Positions 61,128-62,572 of a DNA stretch of 62,572 nt are shown here, in pieces. Made by a program: the position numbers and the translations under genes. The stretch's first letter is position 1. Every line of letters begins with the position of its first letter. This DNA is from Planctomycetota bacterium (lineage in GTDB: Bacteria; Planctomycetota; UBA1135; GCA-002686595), in NCBI GenBank assembly GCA_028823395.1, contig JAPKBO010000003.1, positions 1 to 62,572 of the forward strand, given 5' to 3'. Below the pieces are notes generated by a model that ran no database searches, had not been told where the DNA came from, and saw only the letters and a list, made by a program, of their open reading frames with translations.

Positions 61128-62572
61128 ATGCCCTCCTCCGAATCCATTGCCGCCAGTCCGTCGCTGGAACCGCGACCGGAAGGCGTTACCCCGCCAATCC
61201 CGGAGCCCGCGACCACGCCGATGACGGCGGAGGATGCAGGGCGCTGCTGGTCGCAAGTCCAGGAGGCCCTCCGAGCGCGCATTGTCCCCGAGCAGTTCGA
61301 TACCTGGTTCCTCCAGGCGCGCCTCTTGGTCGTGGAGGGTCCCGATAAAACCCCGGACGTCTCCCTAGCCGTTCTGAACTCGTACACCTGCGACTGGATC
61401 AGCAAGTACTACAGCCCTGCCGTTGAGAGCGCCGTGCAGTCCGTCCTCGGGCAAAAATGCCGGGTGAAGATCACCGTGGACCCCGAGGCAACGGTGCCCC
61501 CCGCGCCAACCCCCTATGGGTCCGCCCTTCCGGCCCCAACCCAGAATCCCGACGGTCCTGCGGGACAGGTCGGTGGCAAGGTAACCGGCTTAGCTCCGGG
61601 GGCAGGCCTGCTTTGGAACAGTGATGTTGTTCTGAACCACAAGTACACGTTTGAAAACTTCGTGGTGGGCCCCTGCAACCGCTTCGCCCACGCCGCAGCT
61701 GTGGGCTCGGGCGAGAGGCCGGGGATGAACTACAACCCGTTCTTCCTGCACGGCCGCGTGGGAGTGGGCAAAACCCACCTGCTGCAGGCGCTGTGCTTCT
61801 CCATCCTGGAGCGCGACCCCTCCGCCCGCATTCTGTACCTGTCCTGCGAGACCTTCGTGAATCACTTCATCAGCGCCCTCGAGAACGGGGACCTGGATGA
61901 ATTCCGCAACAAGTATCGCAACGTGGACGTGCTGGTGGTCGACGACATCCACATCCTGGCCAACAAGGAGCGCACCCAGGAGGAGTTCTTCCACACCTTC
62001 AACACCCTCTACCAGGCCGGCAAGCAGCTCGTTCTCTCCTCGGACTCGCCCCCCAAGGACATACCCACCCTTCAGGAGCGCCTTGTCTCCCGCTTCAAGT
62101 GGGGCATGGTGACTGAGGTCGAACCTCCCTGCTATGAGACGCGCATGGCAATCGTGAAGCGCAAGAGCCGCGACCAGGGGCGCGAGCTCCCCGATGCCGT
62201 TGCCCAACTGATCGCCGAGCAGATCGACCAGAACGTGCGGGAGCTCGAGGGCGCGGTGACGCGCTTGCTGGGCTTCTCGAGCCTAACCGGCAAGCCGCTC
62301 ACCCTGGAGCTGGCGCGCGAGGCCTTAGGCGACATGCTGCAGGTGAACCACGGGACCCCCACCATGGATGACATCATCTCCGCGGTCACGGGCAAGTACG
62401 GCGTCAAGCTCTCCGAGCTACAGTCCAAGCGGCGCACAAAGTCGATTACACACCCCCGCCAGGTGGCCATGTTCCTGGCCCGCAGAATCACCCGTCACTC
62501 CCTGGAGGAGGTCGGAGGGTTCTTCGGCGGACGCGACCACTCCACGGTGATCTATGCCGTTGCCCGGGTCGC
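61128..62572 (+). CDS. dnaA: Chromosomal replication initiator DnaA, 3'-truncated by the window edge
   Basis: DnaA binds DnaA boxes at oriC and opens the DNA with ATP. Domain I (CWSQVQEALRARIV) is followed by a proline-rich linker. Domain III has Walker A (HGRVGVGKTHLLQ) and Walker B (VLVVDDIHILANK), then sensor-type LSSDSPPKD. Domain IV includes the signature GGRDHSTVIYA. About 481 codons are visible and perhaps 20-30 C-terminal residues are missing. ATG 61128 gives the longest form; ATG 61221 in frame lies closer to domain I and is equally plausible. Confidence 0.95.
   Translation, partial: MPSSESIAASPSLEPRPEGVTPPIPEPATTPMTAEDAGRCWSQVQEALRARIVPEQFDTWFLQARLLVVEGPDKTPDVSLAVLNSYTCDWISKYYSPAVESAVQSVLGQKCRVKITVDPEATVPPAPTPYGSALPAPTQNPDGPAGQVGGKVTGLAPGAGLLWNSDVVLNHKYTFENFVVGPCNRFAHAAAVGSGERPGMNYNPFFLHGRVGVGKTHLLQALCFSILERDPSARILYLSCETFVNHFISALENGDLDEFRNKYRNVDVLVVDDIHILANKERTQEEFFHTFNTLYQAGKQLVLSSDSPPKDIPTLQERLVSRFKWGMVTEVEPPCYETRMAIVKRKSRDQGRELPDAVAQLIAEQIDQNVRELEGAVTRLLGFSSLTGKPLTLELAREALGDMLQVNHGTPTMDDIISAVTGKYGVKLSELQSKRRTKSITHPRQVAMFLARRITRHSLEEVGGFFGGRDHSTVIYAVARV

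Overview
This window reads as one continuous piece of a GC-rich, densely packed bacterial chromosome. Its right edge carries the dnaA end of the replication-origin neighbourhood: dnaA is cut by the window edge, parA and parB are present, and three perfect parS palindromes flank parB. Several features fit a Planctomycetota-type organism: DUF3352-like and repeat-bearing secreted proteins of unknown role, an orphan HPr-domain protein, class II (B12) ribonucleotide reductase, Sco and cytochrome-type lipoproteins, and parA separated from parB. That assignment is an inference from gene content, not a measured placement. Almost every base is coding. Neighbouring genes often overlap by 4 or 8 bases, and four convergent pairs share a single CTAG as both stop codons. 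No insertion sequence, prophage, CRISPR array, tRNA or rRNA was found.

Layout. 1-6.4 kb: a truncated unknown gene, prfB with a programmed frameshift, sfsA, a membrane protein, an M1 peptidase and a lipoprotein. 6.4-9.1 kb: a receiver-HATPase protein and an NtrC-like protein with degenerate key residues, behind a hairpin-rich leader. 9.1-13.1 kb: a FAD oxidoreductase, a hairpin-rich intergenic region, ispG, gmhA and rpiA. 13.2-19.9 kb: a Fur-box-led feoAB operon, a DsbD-type selenoprotein, a cation efflux protein and a secreted protein. 19.9-32.3 kb: nrdJ with a structured leader, murJ, a YqeY protein, gyrA, an eIF2B-like protein, an M48 peptidase, dapF and rnhC. 32.3-45.6 kb: a Rieske protein, cystathionine beta-synthase, an SGNH hydrolase, a Sco protein, proS, an alpha/beta hydrolase, a phosphatase-cytochrome fusion, a DUF72 protein, an acyltransferase and two secreted unknowns. 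45.8-51.3 kb: a cyclophilin, parS/parB, a membrane protein, an HPr-domain protein and a sigma-70 factor. 51.3-62.6 kb: hemW, a DUF502 protein, pyrF, the bacillithiol genes bshC-bshB1 and bshA on either side of parA, a cysteine desulfurase and dnaA.

The most notable element is UGA recoding in two genes. prfB carries the classic CTT TGA C +1 frameshift site. dsbD has an in-frame UGA exactly where the first cysteine of its C-terminal thioredoxin CxxC belongs, followed by a textbook bacterial SECIS hairpin, so it should be a Sec-containing thiol-disulfide reductase. A thiol theme recurs: the DsbD selenoprotein, a complete set of bacillithiol synthesis genes, a cysteine desulfurase and a cystathionine beta-synthase. 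Other unusual points are the phosphatase-cytochrome fusion, the HPr-tailed protein, the long low-complexity tail of ParA and three structured leaders.
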